Part shown: positions 1-5,431 of the stretch, piece after piece
Position numbering within the stretch: position 1 is the stretch's first letter
How the letters are laid out: each line of letters opens with the position of its first letter
Source: Porticoccus sp041592135
GTDB lineage: Bacteria > Pseudomonadota > Gammaproteobacteria > Pseudomonadales > Porticoccaceae
Assembly (NCBI GenBank): GCA_041592135.1
Contig: JBFHQR010000133.1
Strand: one strand, 5' to 3'
DNA length: 6,477 nucleotides
Program-made: the position numbers and the translations under genes
Notes under the pieces: generated by a model
The model's database searches: none
What the model saw: only the letters and a program-made list of their open reading frames with translations
What the model was told of the DNA's origin: nothing

Positions 1-135
1 ATTCACCACGTACTGGATCAGGGGCTTGTCCACCACCGGCAGCATCTCCTTGGGAATGGCCTTGGTAGCGGGAAGCATGCGGGTTCCCAGACCCGCGACG
101 GGAATAACAGCCTTGCGAACAACGGTAGAAGTCAT
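1..135 (-). CDS. galU: UTP-glucose-1-phosphate uridylyltransferase, N-terminal fragment (cut by window edge)
   Basis: Only the first 45 codons are visible; the gene runs off the left edge of the window. The enzyme makes UDP-glucose from UTP and glucose-1-phosphate in the cytoplasm, feeding envelope polysaccharide and galactose metabolism. The fragment begins MTSTVVRKAVIPVAGLGTR and shows the nucleotidyltransferase signature: a glycine-rich GLGTR loop at residues 15-19, followed by MLPATKAIPKEMLP and VVDKPLIQYVV. This is nearly identical to my recollection of E. coli GalU. The ATG at 135-133 is the natural start: it gives the usual short lead before the first beta strand, and an AAGGA lies about 12 bases upstream. 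The paralogue GalF shares this region, but the motif is the standard GalU form. It is separated from the tRNA gene by 247 bp, so it probably has its own promoter. No defect is seen in the visible part. Confidence 0.93.
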   Translation of the reverse strand, partial: MTSTVVRKAVIPVAGLGTRMLPATKAIPKEMLPVVDKPLIQYVVN

Positions 136-382
136 ATCGAACCAAAATCCTTTCTTACTGAACCAGCACGAGCAGTGAAGCAAAACCGGACCGTAACACA
201 GTTGTGACGGGCGCATCCATGCTGGCAGACAGACGTGCGTCAGGCATCGGACCGGTCGCGATCTGCAAAGAATATCGCAACTGAAGATGACAGTTAAATG
301 ATATGCGGGATTTTGTCGATTGGTTATCGGTGTGGTGTCGGCGCGGCCGACAACGGCTCCAGAGAGATAACGCAATTTGAAA
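136..382. other. Intergenic region between tRNA-Pro and galU
   Basis: This 247-bp stretch holds no credible reading frame on either strand. It must contain the end of the tRNA-Pro transcript and, presumably, the galU promoter on the minus strand. I looked for a sigma-70 pair upstream of the galU start and found only weak matches, so no promoter is called. One compact hairpin (336-352) lies 30 bases past the tRNA 3' end and is listed separately. Confidence 0.6.
336..352 (-). repeat. Short perfect hairpin downstream of tRNA-Pro
   Basis: A 7-bp perfect stem (TGTCGGC / GCCGACA) closes a 3-base loop. It lies about 30 bases beyond the CCA end of the tRNA on the transcribed strand. It has no run of T after it on either strand, so it is not a standard intrinsic terminator. 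It could protect or define the 3' trailer of the tRNA precursor, or it may be chance. The pairing is seen directly; any role is inference. Confidence 0.35.
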
Positions 383-459
383 TGGTCGGGGCGGCCGGAT
401 TTGAACCGACGACCACTACACCCCCAGTGTAGTGCGCTACCAGACTGCGCTACGCCCCG
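383..459 (-). tRNA. tRNA-Pro, anticodon GGG
   Basis: The 77-base gene folds as a full cloverleaf on the minus strand. Acceptor halves CGGGGCG and CGCCCCG pair completely, with C1-G72 as expected for bacterial tRNA-Pro, then discriminator A and an encoded CCA (383-385). The D arm contains AGCGCAGTCTGGTAGCGC. The anticodon stem CTACA/TGTAG encloses loop CTGGGGG, giving anticodon GGG, which reads CCC and CCU. The T arm is GTCGG-TTCAAAT-CCGGC with one G-U pair. It follows the MerR-type gene and is preceded by a probable promoter of its own at 495-522. It corresponds to the E. coli proL isoacceptor type. Confidence 0.97.
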
Positions 460-467
460 ATTAGGTA

Positions 468-484
468 TTGAGGAGGGTCCTCAA
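468..484 (-). repeat. Hairpin in the 5' leader of the tRNA-Pro precursor
   Basis: A 6-bp perfect stem (TTGAGG / CCTCAA) with a 5-base loop ends 8 bases before the mature tRNA 5' end. If transcription starts near 487-490, this hairpin fills nearly the whole leader that RNase P would remove. No T run follows, so a terminator for the upstream merR-type gene is unlikely. The stem is visible; its role is inference. Confidence 0.4.
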
Positions 485-494
485 GGAGGCGCAC

Positions 495-522
495 ATAATA
501 CCGAATGCGCCCGACAATTCAA
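495..522 (-). promoter_or_regulatory. Candidate sigma-70 promoter for tRNA-Pro with GC-rich discriminator
   Basis: On the minus strand a -35 box TTGAAT (517-522) and a -10 box TATTAT (495-500) are separated by 16 bases. They match the consensus at 4 and 5 of 6 positions. An AT-rich run (TTTTATTC) sits just upstream, and the bases after the -10 box, GTGCGCCTCC, form the GC-rich discriminator typical of stringently controlled tRNA and rRNA promoters. Predicted transcription start is about 487-490, roughly 30 bases before the mature tRNA. A 6-bp inverted repeat GGCGCA/TGCGCC (488-493 and 506-511) brackets the -10 box. Confidence 0.55.
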
Positions 523-530
523 GAATAAAA

Positions 531-887
531 TCAGGCTTTCAAGACAGACAGCAGCTCTTCCAGCTCACCCACGGTCTGATCGATTAACTGACGCACCTGG
601 GTTGCCTCCTCACGGGCGTCATCGCCGTTCATACGCTGGCGGGCACCGCCGATGGTAAAGCCCTGGTCATAGAGCAGGGAACGGATCTGGCGGATCAGGA
701 TGACATCCTGACGCTGGTAGTAGCGGCGATTGCCGCGGCGCTTGACCGGGCTGAGGGTGGGAAACTCCTGCTCCCAGTAGCGGAGTACGTGGGGCTTAAC
801 ATCACAGAGCTCGCTCACTTCACCAATGGTGAAGTAGCGTTTGCCAGGAATTGGCGGCAACTGATCGTTATTGCTCGGTTCCAGCAT
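531..887 (-). CDS. MerR-family HTH transcriptional regulator
   Basis: This 118-residue protein has a MerR-type winged helix-turn-helix at the N-terminus: the helix-turn-helix covers about residues 17-42 (RYFTIGEVSELCDVKPHVLR) and the wing about 48-62 (VKRRGNRRYYQRQDV). A helical stretch rich in Glu and Leu (about 92-117) probably forms the dimer coiled coil. There is no C-terminal effector domain and no metal-binding cysteine cluster; the only cysteine is residue 28. It is therefore not a classical mercury, copper or zinc sensor, and its target is unknown. The ATG at 887 overlaps the end of ihfA by 20 bp and has a GGAAAG a few bases upstream, so translation is probably coupled to IHF alpha. 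A close homologue in the same place behind ihfA and before tRNA-Pro is known in Pseudomonas. Confidence 0.92.
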   Translation of the reverse strand: MLEPSNNDQLPPIPGKRYFTIGEVSELCDVKPHVLRYWEQEFPTLSPVKRRGNRRYYQRQDVILIRQIRSLLYDQGFTIGGARQRMNGDDAREEATQVRQLIDQTVGELEELLSVLKA

Positions 888-1170
888 AGCTTTCCACTCT
901 CGCTTTGAGTTTTTGTCCCGGTTTGAAGGTCACCACGCGGCGGGCCGAAATCGGGATTTCTTCACCGGTCTTGGGATTGCGGCCGGGACGGGTTTTCTTG
1001 TCGCGAAGTTCAAAATTACCAAACCCTGACAACTTGACCTGCTCATTACTTTCCAGGGCCGTGCGAATCTCCTCGAAAAAAGACTCCACGATCTCCTTTG
1101 CCTCCCGCTTGTTGAGACCCAGCTCCTCAAAGAGCATCTCAGCCAATTCGGCTTTTGTCAGTGCTGCCAT
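868..1170 (-). CDS. ihfA: Integration host factor subunit alpha
   Basis: IHF alpha pairs with IHF beta to form a sequence-specific DNA-bending protein of the nucleoid. IHF acts in recombination, replication initiation and sigma-54 promoter activation. The 100-residue chain is the usual length. It shows the DNABII fold: an alpha-helical dimer body (about 1-45), the strand motif VKLSGFGNFELRDK, and the beta-ribbon arm RPGRNPKTGEEIPISARRVV (about 61-80). Pro66 corresponds to the proline that intercalates at the DNA kink in E. coli IHF alpha. The start at 1170 lies 8 bp after the pheT stop, and its AGGGGG Shine-Dalgarno overlaps that stop codon, suggesting cotranscription and coupling. The RPGRNPKTGE arm fits the alpha subunit better than HU or IHF beta, as does the position after pheT. 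In E. coli a promoter inside pheT also drives this gene; I did not identify one here. Confidence 0.97.
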   Translation of the reverse strand: MAALTKAELAEMLFEELGLNKREAKEIVESFFEEIRTALESNEQVKLSGFGNFELRDKKTRPGRNPKTGEEIPISARRVVTFKPGQKLKARVESYAGTEQ

Positions 1171-1178
1171 AACTAAAC

Positions 1179-3563
1179 TTACCCCCTGAGGCTCGCTGAA
1201 AACTGTTCTTTCACGGCAGATACCACGTTCTCAACGGCGACATTAATTTCTTCTTCGGTAAGGGTGCGGGAACTGTCTCTAAAGGTCAAGCCCAGGCCAA
1301 CACTTTTTCTATTGTTTTCAATACCTTTTCCTTGATAAACATCAAATATCTTTAAGTCGATAAGGTAACTGCCGGCATTCTGACGAATGGTGCTGCAAAG
1401 TGCGCCAGCGGACACCCCATGGTCGACCAGCAACGCCAGGTCACGGCGAACTTCCGGGAACTTGCTGATCCCCCCGAAGGCGGGCAGTTGCCCCTCGATC
1501 AGTTCGGCCAGCAGCAGCTCAAACAAAAACACCGGCTGGGATAGATCCAGTGATTTTTGCAAGCGCGGGTGCAGCTGTCCCACATAGCCCAGCAGCCGCC
1601 CGTCGCGCTCGATGCGGGCACATTGACCGGGGTGCAGGGCTGGATGACTGTCATCCGCCGCAAAGCTGAACTGGGCAAAGTTGTGCCCCTGTTGCAGCAA
1701 CGCCTCGACATCCGCCTTGATATCAAAGAAATCCACCGACTCGCGGCTATTTGACCAGCGCTCCGGTTGACGGCTGCCGGTAATGGCACCGGCAATCATG
1801 GACTGCTGCTGCAGACCGGCATCGGTGGGCACAAAACGCAAACCGGTTTCAAAAATTCTCACCCGGTTCTGCTGGCGATTCAGGTTGCGCCGCACGGTCG
1901 GCAGCAAACCCGACCAAAGCGTGGTGCGCATCACCGCCATATCACTGGCAATGGGATTGGCCAGCGCAACGCCCTCCAGTCCCGAAGACAGCAGCTTTTG
2001 CACATCCGGATCGACAAAACAGTAGGTGATGGCTTCCCGGTAGCCCCGCCCGGTCAGTTGCTGCCGCAATAGCGGCAACGCAGTCACTCGCTCGTTGCCG
2101 GCGGCAATGGGCAGACTGGCGCTGATGGTGGCGGTGGGCAAGCGGTTGTAACCGTAGATGCGCGCCACCTCCTCGATCAGGTCCATATCAATGGCGAGAT
2201 CAAAGCGCCAGCTTGGCGCCCGGCACAGCCAGCCCTCGTTATCGGCCGAGAGAATCTGCAGACCGAGCCGTTGCAGCATATCGCCGACCAGCTCGGGCTC
2301 GAGGCTGAGCGCCAACTGCTGCTGCAACTTGCTGTGGGACAATGCGACTTCCGCCGGGATCGGCAAATGGGCTGCCGAGACCGCCTCTACCACCGGCCCC
2401 GGCTGGCCGCCGGCGATCTCCAGCAGCAGTGCCGAGGCGCGCTCAATGGCCAGTGCCTGGAGCTGCGGATCGACACCCCGCTCGAAGCGATGGGAAGAAT
2501 CGGTGTGCAGGCCGTAATGGCGGGGGCGCCCGGCAATGGCAATCGGGTCGAAGTAGGCACTTTCCAGGAAGATATCCCGGGTTTCGGGACCCACTGCGGA
2601 CTGCTTGCCACCCATGATGCCGGCGATGGCCAGCGCTTTTTCGCGATCGGCAATCACCAGGGTATCCCCATTGAGTGAAGCCTTGCTGCCATCCAGCAGC
2701 TCCAGGGATTCGCCCTGCCCGGCCATGCGCACCACAATGCCGCCCTGCAGCTGGCCCAGGTCGAACGCGTGCATGGGCTGCCCCAGTTCCAGCATCACGT
2801 AGTTGGTGACATCGACCACGGGATCAATGCTGCGCAGGCCACTGCGGCGCAGTTTCTCCTGCAGCCACAACGGTGACTCCGCCGCCACATCGACACCGCG
2901 AATGACGCGGCCGACGTAGCGGGGACAGGCCGCCGACGCTTCCAGTTCGACGGCGAACACGTCGTCGATTTGCGCGGTTACCGGCGCACAGGCGGGCTCG
3001 CTCAGCGGCATGGCATTTAATACCGCCGTTTCGCGGGCCAGGCCGCGAATGCTCAGGCAATCGCCGCGGTTGGGGGTCAGATCCACTTCGATCAATTGAT
3101 CATCGAGGCCGAGGTAAGCCCGTAAATCGGCACCCACCGGCGCACTGCCGGGCAATTCAAACAGGCCACCGGAACCCTCCCCGAGTCCCAGTTCATCTTC
3201 ACCACAGAGCATGCCAAAGGATTCCACATCCCGCAGCTTGGCCTTGCGAATGTTCAGGTCGTCGGGCAACTGCGCGCCGACGGTGGCGAACGGCACCTTC
3301 AGGCCCTGGCGGGCATTGGGTGCCCCACAGACCACCTGCACCACACCGTCGGCGCCGCCGGCCACCTGACAGACGCGCAACTTGTCGGCATTGGGGTGCG
3401 CTGTCACGGCGACAATCTCGCCGACCACCACACCGCTGAAGGCCGGCGCCACAGCTTCCACCGCATCCACCTCGAGACCCGCCATCGTCAACTGGGCAAC
3501 CAGTTCCGCCGTATTAATCGATGGGTTTACCCATTCCCGCAACCAGGATTCACTGAATTTCAT
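1179..3563 (-). CDS. pheT: Phenylalanyl-tRNA synthetase beta subunit
   Basis: This is the beta chain of the alpha2-beta2 enzyme that charges tRNA-Phe in the cytoplasm. It carries the tRNA-binding and editing functions. The 794 residues match the bacterial family length (E. coli 795). In order there are an EMAP-like OB-fold tRNA-binding domain (about 39-150, with HPNADKLRVCQV), the B3/B4 editing domain (about 210-390, with VDVTNYVMLELGQPMHAFD and ERGVDP), the B5 domain (about 400-475), the catalytic-like core (about 480-690), and a C-terminal FDX-ACB domain (about 700-794, opening with KFPEVRRDLALLVD). Asp455, Asp461, Glu464 and Glu465 have the spacing of the magnesium ligands of E. coli PheT. 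The ATG at 3563 has GGTGG four bases upstream. The gene follows pheS after a 50-bp AT-rich spacer and precedes ihfA by 8 bp. No frameshift or missing domain is seen. Confidence 0.98.
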   Translation of the reverse strand: MKFSESWLREWVNPSINTAELVAQLTMAGLEVDAVEAVAPAFSGVVVGEIVAVTAHPNADKLRVCQVAGGADGVVQVVCGAPNARQGLKVPFATVGAQLPDDLNIRKAKLRDVESFGMLCGEDELGLGEGSGGLFELPGSAPVGADLRAYLGLDDQLIEVDLTPNRGDCLSIRGLARETAVLNAMPLSEPACAPVTAQIDDVFAVELEASAACPRYVGRVIRGVDVAAESPLWLQEKLRRSGLRSIDPVVDVTNYVMLELGQPMHAFDLGQLQGGIVVRMAGQGESLELLDGSKASLNGDTLVIADREKALAIAGIMGGKQSAVGPETRDIFLESAYFDPIAIAGRPRHYGLHTDSSHRFERGVDPQLQALAIERASALLLEIAGGQPGPVVEAVSAAHLPIPAEVALSHSKLQQQLALSLEPELVGDMLQRLGLQILSADNEGWLCRAPSWRFDLAIDMDLIEEVARIYGYNRLPTATISASLPIAAGNERVTALPLLRQQLTGRGYREAITYCFVDPDVQKLLSSGLEGVALANPIASDMAVMRTTLWSGLLPTVRRNLNRQQNRVRIFETGLRFVPTDAGLQQQSMIAGAITGSRQPERWSNSRESVDFFDIKADVEALLQQGHNFAQFSFAADDSHPALHPGQCARIERDGRLLGYVGQLHPRLQKSLDLSQPVFLFELLLAELIEGQLPAFGGISKFPEVRRDLALLVDHGVSAGALCSTIRQNAGSYLIDLKIFDVYQGKGIENNRKSVGLGLTFRDSSRTLTEEEINVAVENVVSAVKEQFSASLRG

Positions 3564-3613
3564 TGTCCACCAAATTTATTATTTACTTTAAATAAACAAT
3601 ATATCTATTTGTT
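3564..3613 (-). other. AT-rich spacer between pheS and pheT
   Basis: This 50-bp spacer is about 80% A+T inside a roughly 58-60% G+C locus. It holds an imperfect AT hairpin at 3590-3614 (AAACAAATAG... / ...TTGTTTATTT, with one mismatch and G-T pairs) that also takes in the last base of the pheS stop codon. The pheT ribosome-binding site (GGTGG) is at its downstream end. It has no GC-rich stem, so it is not an intrinsic terminator. It may keep the pheT start unstructured or act as a standby or S1-binding site; that is inference. Confidence 0.5.
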
Positions 3614-4627
3614 TTAAAACTGGTTCAAGAACTGCAGATCGTTCTCAAAGAACAGTCGGAGGTCATTCACACCATAGCGCAGCATCGCCAACCGCTCGAC
3701 ACCCATGCCAAAGGCAAAACCGGAATACAGCGTTGTATCCACCTTGCAGTGGCCGAACACATTGGGGTGCACCATGCCGCAGCCCATCACTTCCAGCCAA
3801 CCGGTATTTTTACAGATGCGGCAGCCTGCACCGCGACAATTGGTGCACTGGATATCGACTTCGGCGGAGGGTTCGGTAAACGGGAAATAGGAGGGCCGGA
3901 AGCGCACCGGCAGATCCATCTCGAAGAACGCCTTGAGGAACTGGTCGATGGTGCCCTTCAGGTCGGCCATGCTGACATCCCGATCGACCACCAGGCCTTC
4001 CACCTGGTGAAACATCGGGGTGTGGGTCAAATCCGAATCGCAGCGGTAAACACGGCCGGGACAGATAATGCGAATCGGCGGCTCCTGGGTCTCCATGGTG
4101 CGAATTTGCACCGGCGAGGTATGGGTGCGCAGCACCGTATTGTCGGTGACATAAAAGGTGTCGTGCATGGCCCGCGCGGGGTGGTGGGAGGGAATATTGA
4201 GCGCCTCGAAGTTGTGGTAGTCATCCTCAATTTCCGGCCCCTCTTCCACCCGGTAACCCACCTGGGTAAAAAAGGCCTCAATGCGCTCCATGGCGTGGGT
4301 GATAAGGTGCAGTCCGCCACTCTCTTCACCGCGACCGGGCAGGGTGACATCTATCGCCTCATTGGCCAGCTTCGCGGCCACGTCGGCGTCCTCGAGACCG
4401 TCGCGGCGCACGTTAATCTGGGCCTGCAACGCTTGCTTGACCTCGTTGATCCTGGCGCCCGCAGCCGGACGCTCCTCGGCGGACAGCTTGCCGAGGCCTT
4501 TCAGCAGGTCCGTCAGCTTGCCTTTCTTGCCGAGAAACTCGACCCGCACCTGATCCAGGGCAGCCAGACCATCGGCCTGCTCAATGGCCTTCTGTGCCTC
4601 ACTGGCCAGTAGCTCCAGGTTTTCCAT
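3614..4627 (-). CDS. pheS: Phenylalanyl-tRNA synthetase alpha subunit, with four-cysteine insertion
   Basis: This is the catalytic chain of phenylalanyl-tRNA synthetase, 337 residues from the ATG at 4627. It starts with a helical coiled-coil arm that contacts tRNA (about 1-85). The class II core follows, with GPEIEDDYHNFEALNIP, then motif 2 (PGRVYRCDSDLTHTPMFHQ) and motif 3 (GFAFGMGVER, about 303-312). Ala305 equals E. coli Ala294, the residue that sets the size of the phenylalanine pocket. The E. coli protein is 327 residues; the extra length is an insertion with Cys261, Cys264, Cys269 and Cys272 (CTNCRGAGCRIC), placed between AEVDIQ and the conserved GWLEVMGCGMVHP. It looks like a small zinc knuckle. 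A GTG two codons upstream (4633) is an alternative start, but GAAAGG sits only 2 bases from it and 8 bases from the ATG, which favours the ATG. It forms a unit with pheT. Confidence 0.97.
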   Translation of the reverse strand: MENLELLASEAQKAIEQADGLAALDQVRVEFLGKKGKLTDLLKGLGKLSAEERPAAGARINEVKQALQAQINVRRDGLEDADVAAKLANEAIDVTLPGRGEESGGLHLITHAMERIEAFFTQVGYRVEEGPEIEDDYHNFEALNIPSHHPARAMHDTFYVTDNTVLRTHTSPVQIRTMETQEPPIRIICPGRVYRCDSDLTHTPMFHQVEGLVVDRDVSMADLKGTIDQFLKAFFEMDLPVRFRPSYFPFTEPSAEVDIQCTNCRGAGCRICKNTGWLEVMGCGMVHPNVFGHCKVDTTLYSGFAFGMGVERLAMLRYGVNDLRLFFENDLQFLNQF

Positions 4628-4635
4628 AGTCACAA

Positions 4636-4641
4636 CCTTTC
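4636..4641 (-). promoter_or_regulatory. Ribosome-binding site that decides the pheS start
   Basis: GAAAGG lies 8 bases before the ATG at 4627 but only 2 bases before the in-frame GTG at 4633. Normal Shine-Dalgarno spacing therefore selects the ATG and gives a 337-residue protein. Confidence 0.7.
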
Positions 4642-4652
4642 AAGCGTTTCTG

Positions 4653-4692
4653 AAAAATAAAAAAGGGAAAGAGCGGCGGCCCTTTCCCTTTT
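4653..4692 (-). terminator. Intrinsic terminator or attenuator between rplT and pheS
   Basis: On the minus strand an 11-bp perfect stem (AAAAGGGAAAG at 4682-4692, CTTTCCCTTTT at 4661-4671) encloses a 10-base GC-rich loop. A T-rich tail follows (TTTTTTATTTTT, 4653-4664, starting inside the stem). It begins 40 bases after the rplT stop and ends 25 bases before the pheS start. In E. coli a phenylalanine-codon leader peptide (pheM) and attenuator occupy this position. Here the terminator is clear, but no phenylalanine-rich leader lies upstream of it. It therefore either caps the thrS-infC-rpmI-rplT transcript with partial read-through, or is controlled in another way. I saw no clear separate pheS promoter. 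Confidence 0.88.
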
Positions 4693-4710
4693 CAATATGC
4701 ACTATCCAAC

Positions 4711-4725
4711 ACCGGGAGACCCGGC
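4711..4725 (-). repeat. Small GC hairpin after the rplT stop codon
   Basis: CCGGG-TCT-CCCGG (4712-4724) forms a 5-bp stem, extendable by a terminal G-U pair. It starts 7 bases after the rplT stop and 18 bases before the intrinsic terminator. It has no T run. It could be a first element of an attenuator or a pause site, or a 3'-end stabiliser of the rplT message. Confidence 0.4.
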
Positions 4726-4732
4726 GCGAATA

Positions 4733-5089
4733 TTAAGCCAGGGCAGCCTTCGCCTGTCCTACAACAGCGGCAAAAGCGGCCTTGTCGTGAACAGCCAGAT
4801 CGGCCAGCACACGGCGGTCAAGCTCAATATTGGCTTTCTTCAGACCGGCGATCAGTCGGCTGTAGCTCATACCTTCAACGCGGGACTGCGCATTGATGCG
4901 GGTGATCCACAGGGCGCGGAAGGTGCGTTTTTTGACGCGACGGTCGCGGTAAGCGTACTGGCCAGCTTTGGTAACGGCCTGTTTGGCAACACGGAATACA
5001 CGGCTGCGAGCGCCGTAATAACCTTTTGCTGCCTTCAGGATTTTCTTGTGGCGACGGTGTGCGGTGACACCTCGTTTTACACGTGGCAT
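4733..5089 (-). CDS. rplT: 50S ribosomal protein L20
   Basis: L20 binds 23S rRNA early in large-subunit assembly. In E. coli it also represses translation of rpmI and its own gene. The 118 residues match the E. coli length exactly. The basic N-terminal half contains the family signatures RVKRGV, RHKKILKAAKGYYGARSR and KAGQYAYRDRRVKKR; the C-terminal half contains LWITRINAQSR, MSYSRLIAGLKKANIELDR and LADLAV. The N-terminal extension (about 1-60) is very rich in Lys and Arg and threads into the rRNA. The C-terminal globular domain is the part that carries the repressor function in E. coli. The ATG at 5089 has a strong AGGAG six bases upstream. It lies 29 bp after rpmI, with which it forms the usual L35-L20 pair. 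A terminator or attenuator follows before pheS. Confidence 0.98.
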   Translation of the reverse strand: MPRVKRGVTAHRRHKKILKAAKGYYGARSRVFRVAKQAVTKAGQYAYRDRRVKKRTFRALWITRINAQSRVEGMSYSRLIAGLKKANIELDRRVLADLAVHDKAAFAAVVGQAKAALA

Positions 5090-5118
5090 ATCAATCTCCT
5101 CTCAAACAATTCGGTTAA

Positions 5119-5310
5119 TCAGGAACGCAACATACGATCGACCAGCGGGGAATCAGAACCATTCATGGTGCTGGTGCCGCGCAGGTGACGCTTACGCTTC
5201 TGCGACATTTTTGTGAGGATGTGACTTCTGTTAGCGTGCTTGTGCTTGTAGCCAGCGCCGGTTTTCTTGAAGCGCTTGGCTGCACCGCTATGTACTTTTG
5301 CTTTTGGCAT
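5119..5310 (-). CDS. rpmI: 50S ribosomal protein L35
   Basis: L35 is a small basic protein of the large ribosomal subunit. The 63 residues (E. coli 65) show the family pattern: MPKAKVHSGAAKRFKKTGAG at the N-terminus, then KHKHANRSHILTK and the basic stretch KRKRHLRG. The C-terminal end (about 46-63) is less conserved, as is usual for this family. The ATG at 5310 has CGGAG seven bases upstream. The gene follows infC after a 121-bp leader and precedes rplT by 29 bp. In E. coli L20 represses translation at the rpmI start, and rplT is translationally coupled to it. The long spacer upstream makes the same arrangement plausible here. Confidence 0.97.
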   Translation of the reverse strand: MPKAKVHSGAAKRFKKTGAGYKHKHANRSHILTKMSQKRKRHLRGTSTMNGSDSPLVDRMLRS

Positions 5311-5431
5311 TTGGGTTCTCCGTTTATAGACGGGTTAAATATAGGAAGCCGTCACTCCCGGACAGTCTGCCAACGGCTGAACGCGGGTAGTGTTTGTGAA
5401 TCCGTCTGGCCAGCGGCCAAGGGGGATCGCG
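5311..5431 (-). promoter_or_regulatory. Structured infC-rpmI leader, candidate L20 operator
   Basis: The 121-bp gap before rpmI is the longest inside the infC-rpmI-rplT unit, and it can fold. One stem pairs CACTaCCCG (5384-5392, one bulged A) with CGGGAGTG (5353-5360). A second pairs GACGG (5349-5353) with CCGTC (5329-5333), just before the rpmI Shine-Dalgarno (5318-5322). The two share base 5353, so they abut and slightly compete. A further stem, GCCGT with ACGGC, is also possible across the first. In E. coli the L20 translational operator lies in this same spacer and forms a pseudoknot near the rpmI start. The stems are visible; L20 binding is inferred from position, and I did not match the known operator base by base. 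Confidence 0.4.

Noticed and set aside
136..330. Search for a sigma-70 promoter for galU.
   Set aside because: Only partial -35/-10 pairs with weak matches (for example TTTAAC with GATATT) were found, not enough to call.
377..658. Plus-strand frame of 93 codons across the tRNA and the end of the merR-type gene.
   Set aside because: It reads the complement of a full cloverleaf tRNA and then the antisense of a conserved coding region. Its RPDLNRRPLHPQ-like start is the usual artefact of an antisense tRNA.
3597..3628. Possible pheT promoter with TTGAAC as -35 and an AT-rich -10.
   Set aside because: At 17-base spacing the -10 matches only about 3 of 6 positions. AT-rich DNA yields such matches by chance, so it is mentioned but not called.
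3749..4612. Long open plus-strand frame (287 codons) opposite pheS.
   Set aside because: It is the antisense shadow of a highly conserved gene in GC-rich DNA, has no recognisable domain, and lies on the strand with no other genes.
4640..4702. A 20-residue minus-strand frame starting at GTG with five Phe codons, resembling a pheM leader peptide.
   Set aside because: Its Phe codons arise from the terminator stem and T run, not upstream of it, so ribosome stalling there could not control hairpin formation. The start is GTG with a poor ribosome-binding site.
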